The position numbers and the translations under genes were made by a program. Below the pieces are notes generated by a model. That model was not told the origin of the DNA, made no database searches, and saw only the letters and a list, made by a program, of their open reading frames with translations. Shown in pieces: positions 30,400 to 44,038 of a DNA stretch of 64,000 nucleotides (within the stretch, counting starts at the first letter, position 1; each line of letters opens with the position of its first letter). Source of the stretch: Epithemia pelagica (taxonomy: Eukaryota > Bacillariophyta > Bacillariophyceae > Surirellales > Surirellaceae); assembly GCA_946965045.2 (NCBI GenBank), contig OX337237.1, forward strand, positions 744,001 through 808,000. The letters run 5' to 3'.

Positions 30400-31995
30400 A
30401 TGTCGTCGGATTATGAGAATTCCGTTTCAGTGAATCAAATTCCTTTCTTTGATTGGACGTCACAAGATACCCTACGAATGGGTTCGTTTATTGCGATCCA
30501 ATTGAAAAACCAGGATCCAAAGACGGTGACCATCGCTCGACTCGAACAGCGACAACGCGAAGAAGATTCTCTCGATCCGGATGAACCTGTTGTCACCCAC
30601 ATCCGTCTACGCCTCTTCCCTCCGCTGTTTCCCACCAAGCCTATCGATTGTCACCCGCGTATTCCATCTCATTCTATTCCCAAGATCCTCCATGGCTGCG
30701 GTTCCCAAAACGTCGAGCTTTACGAATCAAGGGAATGTGTTTGGATCAATGGCGAGATCCCCGATGACGAAGTCAAAATTCTCTTCCCCGCTTTTGTGTT
30801 TTCATTTGAGGAACTTGAGAAATCCGAAAACGGATGGGCCCACGGCATCCATAATGTTTACTTTGCCCGTTTCTGGCACAACAAGATCTACTCCTACACG
30901 GTGCGCGCAGAGAATCGTCTTGACCCTATCCCCAAAGGCACTGTTCTTGGGTTCATGAACAAGCACCCACTGTACAAACAGCCATCCAACCTAATCATTG
31001 CCCGCCGTTGTCAACACCATGCCATATGGGTTGGACTGTTTAGTATCCAGAAAGCAATCATCAAGATGTTGAATAAACGTGGCATGTCCAGTTCGAGCCG
31101 AGAAATTATTTCTCTTAATGTTGGATGCATCCCCTTGGAATGCATCCAATACATTTACTCCCTATCGAAGTTTGTGTCTCCCATCGACTGCCACCCAGTG
31201 ACCCTTCGCGACTCCTTTCTTCATGTTGACTCGTCTCTCACTCGTCGCAAGCTTTCCATGTCCTTTGATGCCGGTGTTCTCCGTTTCAAGTCTATTTCAG
31301 ACCTCAAGTTACTCCGGTCCATATTTGGACCAAGCTCGACGTATGCTCTTCAGAGAAACGTCCTAATCTTTCGGACGGTAGCACTGGGACGACTCTTAAG
31401 CGAGGACATCATCTGTCTGTGATCTCCGGCCATGTCAACGACCGAAGACGAAAAGTTCAAGCGACGCTCGAAGGAACAGCGCGTGGACCTCTGTTTCTCG
31501 CCATTCAATGTACGTGTCACCGTTGGATACGAGAGATACGTATACTCGCTCCGTGCATGTGGTTCTCTTCGACGCCCCTCACATTGCCCAACACTCAATA
31601 CCATTCTCCGTGGCCAATCTACACAGACCTGTTCGGACACTCTCCAACCGATCAAACCAAGCTCTCCCACAACAGACCCATCTTCCGAAACGGGTACAGA
31701 TTCCCATGACAACCTCGACGAATCAGAAGAAGCTGAAGAATCTCCGTCAGATGAGTGCAACCCTCCTGTTCTACATCCTCCTGCTCTACAGAACATACAA
31801 CTTGGTGATCAGTTTCTTGATGGTCAAACTGTTTACGAAGTAGTGACTGTCAACAAGACAGCTTCGAATCCTGTTTGTACTTGCCGTACTGTTGCCGGAA
31901 AGCACTACGATAAGCATCGTCCTGCTGAAGAACAGGACACTATGGAACGAAAGGACATTGTCCAGTTGTTGATCGATATCCATGACTTTGCCTAA
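30400..31995 (+). pseudogene. E1 accessory gene, copy 2, frameshifted
   Basis: Same gene as 953..2554. One G is lost near 31343 (GTATGCTC against GTATGGCTC), which shifts the frame to a TGA at 31420 after 340 codons. A further 5-bp loss near 31442 restores the original frame, so the conserved tail (31432..31995) stays open but is disconnected. The presumed DNA- or chromatin-binding half and the conserved tail would no longer be in one protein. Confidence 0.85.
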
Positions 31996-32044
31996 CCTTA
32001 CATAATATAATCGCGTACCATACATATTAGTAAGACTTCTCTAA

Positions 32045-35000
32045 TTATGCTTTCTTAGTGTTAAAGTTCTTCTCCCATCCTGGAACAGGACCGTGAACAA
32101 TCTCGACGTCATAGTTGTAGTCGTAGTCATCCCCAGCATACTTGTCCCAAAGATGGTCGTCATCGAAGACCCATTTCTTTAACTCTTCTAGGTCTTTCGT
32201 ATCTTCTTCCGTCCATCCTTTGGATTCCCTGGCCCTTCTTTCCGCTTCGGCATTGACAAATCGCCCAAACTGTACATCGCCCCCGTTATTTTCTACCCAG
32301 TTGTTCCATGTATCCATTTCATTGTCCGAAACTTTGGCAATAGACTCAAGCATGTCATCGTATCCCCATCCCACCATAAAGATCATCCTGCGTTGGAGCC
32401 AGCGTGCCATTGGCTCCAACCTACTGCGACGCCCCTTACCACCATGTGTAGCCCCTCCCCGTTGTGTACGATTGAAGTAAAATTGTTTAAAGACACTGTT
32501 AAAAGCTTCGTCACGAGACCATCAGGAAAGTTAGTAAACAAGCAAGACAATCCACTCCGATGCATCCATGTCTGATGATTACTCACCTTCCCAGCCTTGT
32601 TGGGCGTGGGCACTAAGATTCTTCCAATGACCAAGGTATTCCATGATGTGGCCACTACCAATGAGATGACAGTAGTTCGTAATGCCTCGTTCTCCATGTA
32701 GTTCTACTCATCTCCAAAAGAAAGCATCCGCCTCTCTTTGGTAGTCGTTGATCTCTTGGTCTGACAAGTTGGTTTTCTTGTTCACCAGTTGCATTGACTT
32801 CCTATAGTGACTCACGCTTTCCTTCCACAGACTCAGTCGTTCTTCGTCTACCTCGCACAAGTCAATGATCCTCTCCAGCCCCCCAATAACTTTCCAAATA
32901 CGGACATTGTCCATACAGATAGTTATGAGCTGGTTTGTCTCCGTATCGAAAGGTACTCTCCACTGTCCTGGAAGATACTCTGTCCCAATCAAGTGCCTGT
33001 TTACCGCCTTGTTGATTGATGCGATGAAGTCTATGCATCTCGTCGATTCACATTCTGCTGTTAGCCACTCTAACTTCTCGTTCTTGGTATTTTCCAACCC
33101 GTCCTTGAGTATCATCGTAAGCAATTTTAGGCCCATACGGTTTCCATGTGAAGCAAACATGGGACCGTATCCATCATCTGGACCAATGCTGTGGCCTTCT
33201 TTGAATCTCGGAATTGGCGAACCACCCTTGTTGCTTGATGGTAAGTCCATTCTTTCACATGACTTGCTTTCAGTCGTTCTTGACGTTCCTCTAAGGTCCC
33301 TCTGATTTCCAAATCTCGTGCCAACAAATCGTTGGTTAGTAGCTTGGCGTATTCTGTCCGCTTGGCTCGTGTTGCGACGGAAAGATCAAAATGAATACTC
33401 AACAGTTCCGACTTTTGTTTCTCCGAAGGAACATGCCTAGGATCTTCTTCGATCACCATCTTTGACTCTTTCCATATATCCTTCAGCTTTTCCGAAATCC
33501 CTGGCATCTCCTTTTCTAGAACCTTGACACTCCCTTCAAGTTCCGACAAATGAGAATCTGTGCAGATCTTGTGGTGTCGGCAAACCTAACCAGGTTGATT
33601 GTGATACCCGAGCTCATGACATATGGTGCATTCAGACACTGGTTGAGTTGGTAGGTGAAGTTCTCCACTCTTCGCAGCACACTTGGTGCAGGGATACGTC
33701 GCTTGGCCAGCCGCACCTCCGCGCCCGAGTAACTTCCATTCACAAGACATATCGCAATTCGTAGAGATCGTGATCTCTAGAATTCCGAATTTCGTGGGAA
33801 GTACTATCTTAGCCCCTTGTTCAATTTCGACCATCATCATCCGGAACAGGGAACGCACGAGAGCCTCCGATTCGTGCTGACACACGCAAAGGATCGGAAA
33901 TACACTATTCCGTGACTGTTTCAGAATGTTACAAACGTCATTGAACTTGAGACCGCCTAACACATGGCCAAGATTTTTGGTGAACAACGCACCGTCCAAA
34001 CTTTGTGACAGGTGAATCGATCGGGTCTTGGCATCACCGTGGATTAAATGGCCCGCCATCAATATAGCCGCCATCACATCTGCGGCTCGAAAAGTAAATC
34101 CTTCTGCTCCCGTTTCGGAATTTCGGAGGATTCTATACGGTGCAACTATTCGACCAAACCTCTCAACAACAGATGCACAGTCTTGCATGCAAGCACTACT
34201 GGGTAAGAGTGTCTGGGCGTAAGCAACACCTTCGGTCTCGACATTTCGGAGTAACTCTATCCCCTGAAAATTGAGTGGACCGCCCGCAAGGTCCATGGCA
34301 CGTAGAATCTTGAATGGATGAAAGACATTCTCCCGCACGTATTTGCGGAAGACATTATAGGTGGCACGAAACAACAACCCACCGTGAATCCCTTTGTCGA
34401 GTAGCATTCGTCCGATCTCGTTAAAAAAGGTCCCCGCGTGCTTGCTCTCCTTATCCATGCGCTTTACTTTCGATTCAATGAGCTCTCGAATGTAAGTCAC
34501 AATCTTCTTCCTAGCCAAAGGAGTGTAACAAGATTTCGGAAGAGCTTCTTTATCTTTGAACTCTTTCAATTTCTTCTTGAGGTGAGAAATCTGAGACGAC
34601 TTGCGTTTCGATTCCTTTCTTACTCGCTTCAGTTCTTCTTGTAATTGTCTGATTTTAATTCCTAATTCATTGTTCAGGTCGCATTCCTCAAATTCGGGAA
34701 ATGGGGGGTCCTCGTCGTCATCACAACAGGAGGAATCATCATCTGGTTCATCTGGTTCATCTTCGAGGTCATCCTTGGCTAGCTCCTCATTTGTGTCGGG
34801 AACACGTTCGTCGGCACCGGATGGAACTTGAGGATCACATCCATCACCTATTGCAGTAGATCCTGGGGCAGATGCAGCCGTATTGGTATTGTCTCTTGTC
34901 GTCGAGCTTGGTGAAGAAGCTTCGTTTGCATTTGGGCTTGGCGGTGTATCTTGAGTCGAGGGGATGGTAGAAGACTCATTGATGGTTTCTACGGAATTAT

Positions 35001-35749
35001 CTACGTCAAATGAATCTACAGGTAAACGGGAGTCGACACCATCTGGGTCGATATCGTCGTCAGGTTCCTCTCCTTCGGTGCATCTTGCGGAAAAAAGCAT
35101 GTCTTCAATTGAGTTTTTCAATTTGTTGATTGCCATCTTCACTTTCTTGAAACGACCTTTCTTCTTTTTCCTTCGGGGGGCAGCGGTTGGGAGACAAAAG
35201 AGCTCTGCATCTGGGGCTTCGGGACATATCGAGATCTGGGATCTCGAAATGTCGGCCGAGAAAAGTTCGTATGTTGGGCCCGACATACATAGCGGCCGTT
35301 AATGGCTGCGTGGCGATTGATAAATTGCCCGGGACGTGACCTTCTTCCGTGTCTGCCGCATGGCATTGCGAGCAGAAGAAGAAACCAGGATGTTCTTCTT
35401 CCCTTGCGCGGCCGTAGACAGAGCAAGGTACGTGTTTCTTGCCCGATTCAAGAAAGTCCTTCAGGATTTTCGCGATGCGCTTACGTTCGACAGTATTCTC
35501 TTCACATGTGACTTTGCTTTCTGACCTACGGGCACGGGTCTTCTTGTTTGGTGACGGTACCAGTTTGATATCCTCGTCAACCTTCTTGTTCATCTCTTCA
35601 CGAGCGGTTGCCGATGGACCGGTGATTTTTTCTTGTTCTTCTTCTTTAGATTGCAAGCGCCGTGACTTGCGAATGGCAGGTTGGTCAGCCGTTGCTTTGT
35701 TTGTCGCAAGGTCATCTTGGAGGCGTCTCTTGTTGTTTGATTCTTCCAT
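32045..35749 (-). pseudogene. E1 transposase, copy 2, multiple lesions
   Basis: Same gene as 2604..6311, with exons corresponding to 32587..35749 and 32045..32505. Besides the shared TGA at the RWVEL position it has three one-base deletions (near 33140, 35222 and 35336) and a Trp-to-TAG change at 33586-33588 within the zinc-type Cys region. It cannot encode a full transposase. Confidence 0.88.
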
Positions 35750-36483
35750 TGCGTCTTCGGAGGTACCTCCCTCAACAACATCGAAAGAGGTGCCTCTTGG
35801 ATGGAGGAGATAGATGACGATGTTAAGGGAGATTAAAGATTGATTAAGATGCGACTAGTCTGTGTTATATATTAATCAGGAATGGTTATTTTTTATGTTC
35901 AGAGGTGGGAGCGGCTCGTCCATTGGCAGCACAGAGCACAAAATGGGATGAAAATTCCAATGAGAGATGTGGCGGTCATACGGAAATCGCTGTAACTCAT
36001 TGAATTCTGGGTAGATTTGTTAACGGAAAAAAGGGTCTAATACTTGAAAAAACAAAGTATCTTGCGTAACAAACCGATAACAAATGTAGCCAGAAATGCG
36101 TTCATGGGAAGTGGGTAAAGATGGGCTTTGCGTTGGAACCGAAATTTTGGGTCTTATATTTAACAAGATTGATCCCACTAAAATGCCTATAGTGACAGAC
36201 AGGTTTCTGGTGTGACAGAGGGGAAAAATTGAGGTCGTCCGGCGCGCACTTATTCCAGGGGTGTTGGTATTGTCATTCGGGTCGCTACGGATTGGGTACG
36301 TCATCATGACGTGTAAGGGACTAATGACCAAAGGGAATGGAACGGTCATTATCGGTTACCTACTTACTGGTTTTATGCGTTGGATGTTATGGTTAATCCT
36401 ACTTAGTCTTTCTTTGGAACGGATTCTATCAAGTAGAATAAGACAGTTTATCAGACCCACCGTCTGGTAAAGGAGAACAAAGA

Positions 36484-37825
36484 ATGGCTACATCGACACG
36501 ATTGAATACGAAAACTGCAACTGCAAGTGGAAGGAGCGGAAGCGGAAGCGGAAGCGGAAGTGGAGGCGGAAGCGGAAATGGGAACCCCGGGGCCACGGGG
36601 AATGGGGAAGGAGATCGTACTTCACGCCATGGCGCGAGTATGGGAACGGGAGCGGGAGGGAGTGACCCGCCAGGAGGTGTACCTGGAACGAGAGGAGGAA
36701 CCGCAGCAGGGACAGCTGCAGGAGCGGCCCCGGGAGTGGCGGCACCAGGTGGTGCGCCTGGGACTGGCGCAGGAAGCGCCGGAACGGGAGGTGCCGGCGG
36801 TGGCGCCGGTGCAGGAGGTGGTGCGCCGGGAGCAGGAGGAGGGGGACATGGTGGCGGTGCCGCAGGAGGCGGAGGCGGCGGCGGTGCTGCAGGAGGAGGT
36901 GCAGGAGGAGGTGCAGGCGGCGGCGCTGGAGGCGGAGGAGGAGGAGCAGGCGGTGGTGGCGCTGGAGGAGGAGGAGGAGGTGGAATACCTCTAGGCGTTC
37001 CAGCACCACCACCACCCCTCTCTGCTGTGGGAATGGCACTTAGTGTATGTGGCGCGAATCCTTTCGAAATATACGCCCTAGAACATACGGAACGCTTTAA
37101 CACCCTAGAGTCATATGGAAGAATGACATCGGATGACGTGACCCAACTGGTGTCGAGGCTGGAAAAGCGCCCGTACCCGCACAACGTGGCAATTCCTTCA
37201 AGCGTCGTAAAGAACATTCAAGGAATGTGCTTCTGGTCAGCCAGAGCGCGTCGTCAAGGCCGTCCGCTTAACTACGGAGACTTCACAACCGCTGTCCTAG
37301 CTGAATCCCTGGACGCGATGGAGATCCAGTCGGAGAAATCCTCTGCACCTGATATTAAGCCCTCTGCCCTCAAGGAAGAAGAATGGGAGGACTGGAGTCA
37401 AGAGTTCCCAACGTACCTGTCGCATATCTATGGAAAACAGAAGGCACCATTGGACTACGTGATTAGTCCCGATTTAGCGCCTACCCATGTCTTTGCAAGC
37501 ACTAGGGAACAAGAGCTCTATAGCTACCCTCTAGGTGGGCCGTACTTCAAAGAGGACAACAAGGAAGTATTTCGGCTATTGAGTGACCTTGTCAAGGATC
37601 AGCCTGCGACGTGGATTCAGCCTTTCCAGGCTTCACAAGATGGTCGACGCGCATGGATGGCATTGGTCGATCATTTTGATGGGGGGGGGGGGGGGGGGGG
37701 GACAGAGTGTTTGTCGAGTCATTGGTGGCGAACTGTACGAACCCACAGTCGACAAAGAGAACCAGGAAATCTTGGAACGTGATGACATGGCGGATCTACT
37801 CCATGACATCCACGAATTCGCCTAA
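36484..37825 (+). pseudogene. E2 accessory gene (gag-like), copy 2, disrupted by poly-G
   Basis: Same gene as 7046..8353. The Gly/Ala-rich part carries an in-frame 24-bp gain. A run of 21 G (37681..37701) replaces the copy 1 segment of 10 G with one A and shifts the frame after HFD, so the conserved C-terminal tail is read only from an overlapping frame (37583..37825). The gag-like core is unchanged. Sequencing error in the homopolymer is possible. Confidence 0.75.
37681..37701 (+). repeat. 21-base G homopolymer
   Basis: An uninterrupted run of 21 G inside the E2 accessory gene of copy 2; the copy 1 equivalent (8220..8229) is seven G, one A and two G. Confidence 0.85.
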
Positions 37826-37910
37826 GCATCCATGAATTTGCCATAGCATCCATGAATTTGCCAAAGAACTACATACGAGAACAAGAAATCACAAAGCACC
37901 ACATTCCATA

Positions 37911-40900
37911 TTAGTAATCTTTCAATTTGCCACTACTCTTGACTCCGTCAGTACTACTGCTTTGTTCCTGTAGAATTCCCCCCCTCTGTCGGTGCATCCA
38001 AGACAATAGGGTGTCCTTTCGCATCAGTGACCGGACCATGTACGATATCACATTCTTCTTCCTCCTCCTCATACCATTGACGAGGTTCCAAGAATTCCCA
38101 CTTATCCAATTCCTCTAAATCACGGGTGTCTTGTTCCGACCAACCTGGTCGTTTCATGGCCAGTTGTTTGGCTTCCTCGGTTAGAAACTTACAATACTAA
38201 ACACTCCCACCTGAATCTCGTACCCAGTTTGTCCATTCCACTAGTTCGTCATCTTCCACAGTATTCAAGTCGTTCATGATCTCGTCGTATTCGTATCCAC
38301 ACATAAACACCATCCTTCTCTGAAACCAGCGAGCCATTGGCTCGAGACGACTCCTTTTCCCCTGCCCTTGATTAGTAGCACCGCCGCGTTGGGTTCTGGA
38401 AAAGTAAAAGCGCTTGAATAAGCTATTGAAAGCTACCGTCATTGTAAATGGTTAGACACCAAAGAGACATGGGCGATCACGGTCGATCCACTCACCTTCC
38501 CATCCTTGTTGGGCATGTGAACTGAGATTCCGCCAATGCAGAAGATACTCAGTCACATGCCCACTGCCTATCATATGCGCATAGTTTGTGATTCCTCGTT
38601 CACCATGCAAGTCAACCCATCTCGAAAAAAACTCGTCCGCAACACGTTGATATTCGTAGATTTCCTCATCTGTCATTTCGTTCTTATTGTTCACGAGCTT
38701 CATAGACTTGGCATAATATTCAACACTTTCGATCCATGTCTTTCGTCTGCTCTCATCTGGGCAACACAGATCAATCAGAATCTTGAATCCATTCACTATC
38801 CTTCGGATTCGGACATTATCCATGCAGATCGTTGTTATTGCCTTTGCTTTCTCGTCGTACGGCATTTTCCATTGCGTCGGGAATTCCTCAGATCCAAGAA
38901 CAAGAGTATTAAGATTCCTGTTGACTGTATCTTGAAACTCTTGTATCCTCGCGTCCATGCCCCCCTCAGCTTCTTTATTGATCCAACTAAGCTCATCGCT
39001 CTTCGTATACTCCAGGCCTTCTCGGAGAATCATTGTTAGTAGCTTCAAGCCCATTCGGTTCTCCATATGAAGGATGCAAGGGATTGCATCCATCATATAA
39101 ACCAAGGCCGTTGTCTTTTTTGAGTCCTTGAATTGATCCTTGACTCTCTGTGCTTGATGATACCACCACTCCTTGACGTGTGATGATTTTAGCCCTTTCT
39201 GTCGATCCTCCAAAGAACCCGAGATATCGAGGCCTCTAGCAGTCAAGTCATTCGTCAAAATCTTTGCGTAGTCTCTCCGTTGCTCTAAAGAGGCCACACT
39301 CAAGTCGAAATGAACACTTTGCAAACTCCCTTTCTCCATTCCCGACGGGACACATCTAGGATCTTGCTGTATAATGACTTGCGATTTAGCCCAGATCGAT
39401 TTCATCGTCTTCGCTATGATAGGCATCTCCTTGATGAATTCAGTTATATCCTCCTCAACTTGTTGGATGTGTTCTTTAGAACAGATCTTGTGGTGTCGAC
39501 AGATCCAGTTCTTTCTCTCGTCGTTGCCTAGCTTAACACAGATCTTGCATTCGGAAGCCGGTTGTGTCTCAGCATGTAACTCACCACTTCGAACGACACA
39601 TTTAGAACAAGGGTAGGTAACTTGTTGAGCTGCCCCACCTCGGCCGAACAGTTTCCATTCACAGCTCATGTCGCAGTTTGTGGAAATCGTGAGTTGTAAA
39701 ATCCCAAATTTCGTGGGAAGTACAATCTTCGCCCCTTCCTTGATCTCTACCATCATCATCCGGAACAGAGACCTGACCAATGACTCGGACTCTTTCTGAC
39801 ACACGCATAAGATCGGGAACACGCTGTGCCGTGATTGGCCCAGTAGATTGCAGATGTCGTTGAATTTCAGTCCACCCAGAACATGTCCGAGGTTCTTTGT
39901 AAACAAAGCCCCGTCCAAGCTCTGTGATAGGTAGATTGATCGTTCCTTGGCTTCTCCGCCCATCAAATTACCTGCCACCAGGATTGCTGCCATCACATCC
40001 GCCGCACGAAACGTGAAGCCTTCTGCTCCTGTTTCTTTGTTCCGTAGCATTCTGTAAGGGCATAGTAGGGCCCCGAATCTGTTCACTTCTGCCGCACAGT
40101 TTTGCATGCAAGAGGTGCTTGGCAGTAGAGTCTGTTGATACAGCACTCCGTCAGTTTCTACGGATCGTAGATACTCCAACCCGCGGAAGTTTAGTGGTCC
40201 TCCCGCCAAGTCCATCGCGCGTAGGATCTTGTACGGCGTTAAAACATTTTCTCTAACGTACTTGCGGAACACATTGTAGGTGGCTTTGAACAATTGCCCG
40301 CCGTGTATTGTCTTGTCGAGTAGCAAAGACCCGATGTCCGTAAAAAAAGATGCTGCTTGATGACTTGTTGTGTCCATCTTTGATACCTTGGAAGTGATGA
40401 ACTTGCGTAGGTAAGTCAGCAGAGTCGTCTTATCTTCTGGGTCGTAACATGACTTTGGTAGTTTGTCCGTTTCATTCTTCTCCTGTTGTGCTAGCTTTGC
40501 TTCGCAGAGCTCCTCTCGAGTTTCCTTGACGATCTTTTCCCAATACCGAAGCCTCTCACTTTTCTTCTTGGACTGCAGACGACAGTCCTTCAGCTTCGAA
40601 AGCATCGAGGTGAGTTTTTCTTTGAGGTGAATAACTTGTTTAATTAACTTCTCACGCTCTCTATCCTCTATTGTGTTGTCCTCGTGTGGACAATCTTCCT
40701 CTTGCAGGTTCATTTCAGTTGCCCTCAGCCATTCGTCAAGGTCGGTTTCGTCATCGTCCTCTTCTTCGTCATCTACCACTGTCTCTACGATTGGGCTACT
40801 GTGAACGGATTCTCTTGATTCCGGTGTCATTCCAATGCCTGTATTGGGTTCGGCATTGGGTTCTGTCCTTGAAGACTTGGTGTCGTTCTTCTTCGTGTCG

Positions 40901-42087
40901 TCGGAGGCAACCGTCGTTTCGTCCATGTTGACTGGATTACTTGGCGGATTTGTTGACTTAGGAGGATCATCCTCTACTGTGGTGTTGGTGGATGAAGGGA
41001 AGGGGGGTACTAGATCGACTGAAGCTGGTTCTGGAGCTTGTTCAGCAATCTCGGGAAGAGTTTTGTCCTTGTCCAAGTCTCTGACATTCTCAGTTGGGGC
41101 AGGTAATTGCTTGTCACGCTTGGCTCGTCGGATTTTGGTCCGTTTGATAGGCTCGGGTTCTTCAATAGGCTGGCAAAATAATTCAGCCGGAGGCGGTTCG
41201 GGTGCGTATTGAGAATTCTTGTGTCGGAAGGTTGGGCTCCACATGTTGGTGTGTTCTGCTGTGCATTTATAGCGGCCGCCGACGATGGTCCGATTAATAT
41301 AATGGCCAGGCCGTGAACCCTGTTCTCGATCAGCCTTGTCGCAGTTGTTACAAAAGAAGTAACCCCTGTGTGCCTGTTCTCGGTCGCGACCGTAAACCAA
41401 GCACGGTACAAATTCTGATTTAAGGAACGTCTTACAGATTTCTGCAATTCTTTTTCGCTCTACAGAGTTGGATTCGCATGGAACTTCAGATGCACGTCTT
41501 CGTGCTTGAGTTTGCATGTTTGGCGACGCTTGAAGTTATAAATCTCTCTCGATCTGTTGGATTTCTTCGGGAGATGGTTGGCGACAACCGTCGGGTTCGT
41601 CACTGGTTGAAGTGGAGCTGGCAGTCTGGCAAAGCTGACAGGGTGCTTCGTCAGTCAACTGTTTTGCAGGACTGGTTACTGGATGATGGTCTTCATTATT
41701 GGGCGACTCTTGGAGATCGACAACGCCATCAATCTGCGAATTTTCTTCTTGAGATGATGGACGAAGTCCATTTGGTTCAACACTTGTTGGGGCCAATCCG
41801 GCAATTCGGCAAGATTTGCGAGATGGTTCTGCAATCGGAGGGTTAAGCGATGCTTTGGGAACAATGTCTCTCCCAATCTGCTGACGGTTTTCTTGAGGTA
41901 ATGGGCAAGGTCCATCGAATTCGACACTTGTTGCTGCCAGTCCGGCAATCCGGCGAGATTTTCGAGATGGTTCTGCAACCGGAGGGACTTCTGAAGTGTG
42001 ATGGGCCTGGTTTGGGCGCTTCTTCGATGCACGGGTAGGCATAGTGTATGTAAGATGAGATAAAGCCGCTGTTATTGTGAAATACAA
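37911..42087 (-). pseudogene. E2 transposase, copy 2, extra stop and frameshift
   Basis: Same gene as 8439..12614, with exons 38496..42087 and 37911..38432. It shares the TAG in exon 2. It also has a Lys-to-TAA change at codon 184 (41536-41538), in the N-terminal repeat region, and one added C in a C run near 37980 that shifts the last residues. Translation from the ATG at 41517 could still give a 1021-residue frame holding the Cys/His cluster and catalytic core. Confidence 0.82.
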
Positions 42088-42622
42088 GTCGTTATCTCAT
42101 GGGCATACCTCCAGGGTCCATGTTGGAGGGAGGTTGGTCGGCAGGTGGTAGATGAGATCAAAGCACGATTAATAGGCGACTACTATGTTATATATCATAC
42201 AACGCTGGATATATTTTATACTCAAGACTGGGGTGGCGCGCATTGGGCTAGGGGAGGGGCCTGGAAAACCAATGAATGAACAAGGCCGCTGTATTGTCGT
42301 CCGTATAACTTTGCGAATATTTGCTACTTTTGTCAAGTAAGTATACCGTTGGATTCTTGAGACAAAAAGGAATCAGATGCAAGTGTTACCTGACAATTGT
42401 AGCCATTAATGGGTGAGTGGTAGTGCGTTGAAAATGGGTCAGTCTTTTGAGGCCAAAAATTGGGTCTTATATTTAACAAAAATTCATCCATACAATACTC
42501 CAGAGTGACAGAAGCGTTTCTGGTCTGTCTGTTGTACGTAGTTTCGTCATCCCGCGCGCACTATATATTAGGGGTGCTCGTATTGTATTGAATCTCTGTC
42601 TGTGAATGTTGGTGTCAACGTC

Positions 42623-42629
42623 CAGTGAT
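42623..42629 (+). other. Empty site of the 238-bp MITE
   Basis: CAGTGAT occurs once here in otherwise identical flanks, matching the duplicated CAGTGAT around 13157..13394. Confidence 0.9.
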
Positions 42630-42781
42630 CTTCCGTGTAGTTGAGGGAAGGAGCCATTTTTCATTTTTCAGAGCTACCTAAACTACCTAAACTTCAAAAC
42701 CTAAGTTTCACCTAAACTTCTTTAGAAACTACGCTAAAAATCTGAGTACCTAAGTTTGATAGCCCTATTTGAGACGCCAAT

Positions 42782-42789
42782 ACGCGAAC
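42782..42789 (+). other. Empty site of the hAT element
   Basis: ACGCGAAC occurs once here, matching the 8-bp duplication that flanks 13561..20403. A 17-bp difference follows immediately (AGGCCTTTCGCC in this copy). Confidence 0.9.
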
Positions 42790-43902
42790 AGGCCTTTCGC
42801 CGTTCGCCGGGTCATTTCCATTCGTTCCATTCCATTCCTTGGCACCAAACGTGTGAAGGCATCACTGTAGATCAATCAGTACGATTGGGTGGCGATGGTG
42901 CGTTCTGATTCGTTACCATGTGTGTTTCACTGTTCGCGCGCCATCCGGTCGCCACTGGGCCATGTTTTTGCGTTATTTGTTATGACGATGCCAAACCCAC
43001 ATTGGCCGGACGACGCCACCATGTTGCTCTGCTTGTTTCGTTCTCTTCTTTCCCACACCATCACAACACACAACAATAACGCATAGCACACTACAAAAGC
43101 AACGTTTAGAATACTCGTAGCAATTTGAGTGAGTCAAGCTTGACTCATCGTTCTGAAACGTTTGCTGCATGCAAAAGTAGGCACTAAAACTATCTTTCCC
43201 AAACACACTGGCCGGCCATGTCTCTACCTACAAACACGGAGCGATGGATCCTACCAGTTCCATTCTAGTCACGACAATGGCATTCACCTCACCCATCAGG
43301 CAAGGAATCGAGTAAGTGTCCCAGGTCGTTTCCAATGCTTGTTCCGCCCAGCACTGTATTTTGGAGTGGCGGACGAGTCTATCACGTTTGGCATGACGGT
43401 TCAACCTGTGTTCCTCTGTCATTTTGCGTCCCTCTTGCATTCTTTGTGGGGTCTTATCGACTCCTTTTTTCATGTGCATGCCTTTCCTTGACACTGCAAC
43501 AGAACTCTCTCTATAGATCAAGTCCAATACACTGCAAATGTGACCATTCTTAAGGAATGCCTGTGCAACCCTTCCAATATACTCGTATTGGTGGACATAG
43601 TACGTTTCCAAGCGTAGCTGCTGTTGGATGCTGTGCTCCTCTCTAGTAGTCATTGGACTGTATTTTTGCATGGAATGAGAATATCCAAGGATCCATTCGT
43701 ACTGCCTACTATAGAATGAAGGGAGGTTCATCTCCCTGTGTTTGCCGCGTCATGCGAGAGAGAGACCCTAGAGACTGTCATTGGTCGGGGGAAAGTTCAT
43801 TCGGGGCAACCCCCTTCCCACTGCCAACAAAAGACTATGGTCCATCGAAACCCTCTCATTGCTTATATAGTAGTATGACACGCACACCGTATTACTCTAA
43901 AA
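42790..43902. other. Spacer, duplicate of 20412..21507
   Basis: Same content as the copy 1 spacer, including the unassigned 167-aa minus-strand frame (43228..43731) with one residue changed near its start. Nothing further is recognised. Confidence 0.4.
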
Positions 43903-44038
43903 CTAGTCGTTTGGCCCTCTTGTTTTCGTTTGATTCGTCCTCCGTTTCTTGTGGGAGTACAGTGGTAGTGTGTGTTTCTTGTTGTTGTTGTTGCGGCTGC
44001 TGTTGTTGTCGTTCTTGCTGTTGTGGTAGTTCTTATTC

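Larger units (their letters stand above)
30066..36272. mobile_element. E1 copy 2
   Basis: Duplicate of 619..6834, 9 bp shorter through small deletions. Both of its genes are broken (see the two pseudogenes inside). Confidence 0.75.
30027..42585. mobile_element. E2 copy 2, interrupted by E1 copy 2
   Basis: Duplicate of 580..13112 with the same ends (GAGCACCCCTAG at 30027 and its complement near 42568..42579). E1 copy 2 occupies 30066..36272 inside it, with the same 18-bp repeats. The nesting therefore predates the segmental duplication. Confidence 0.7.
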
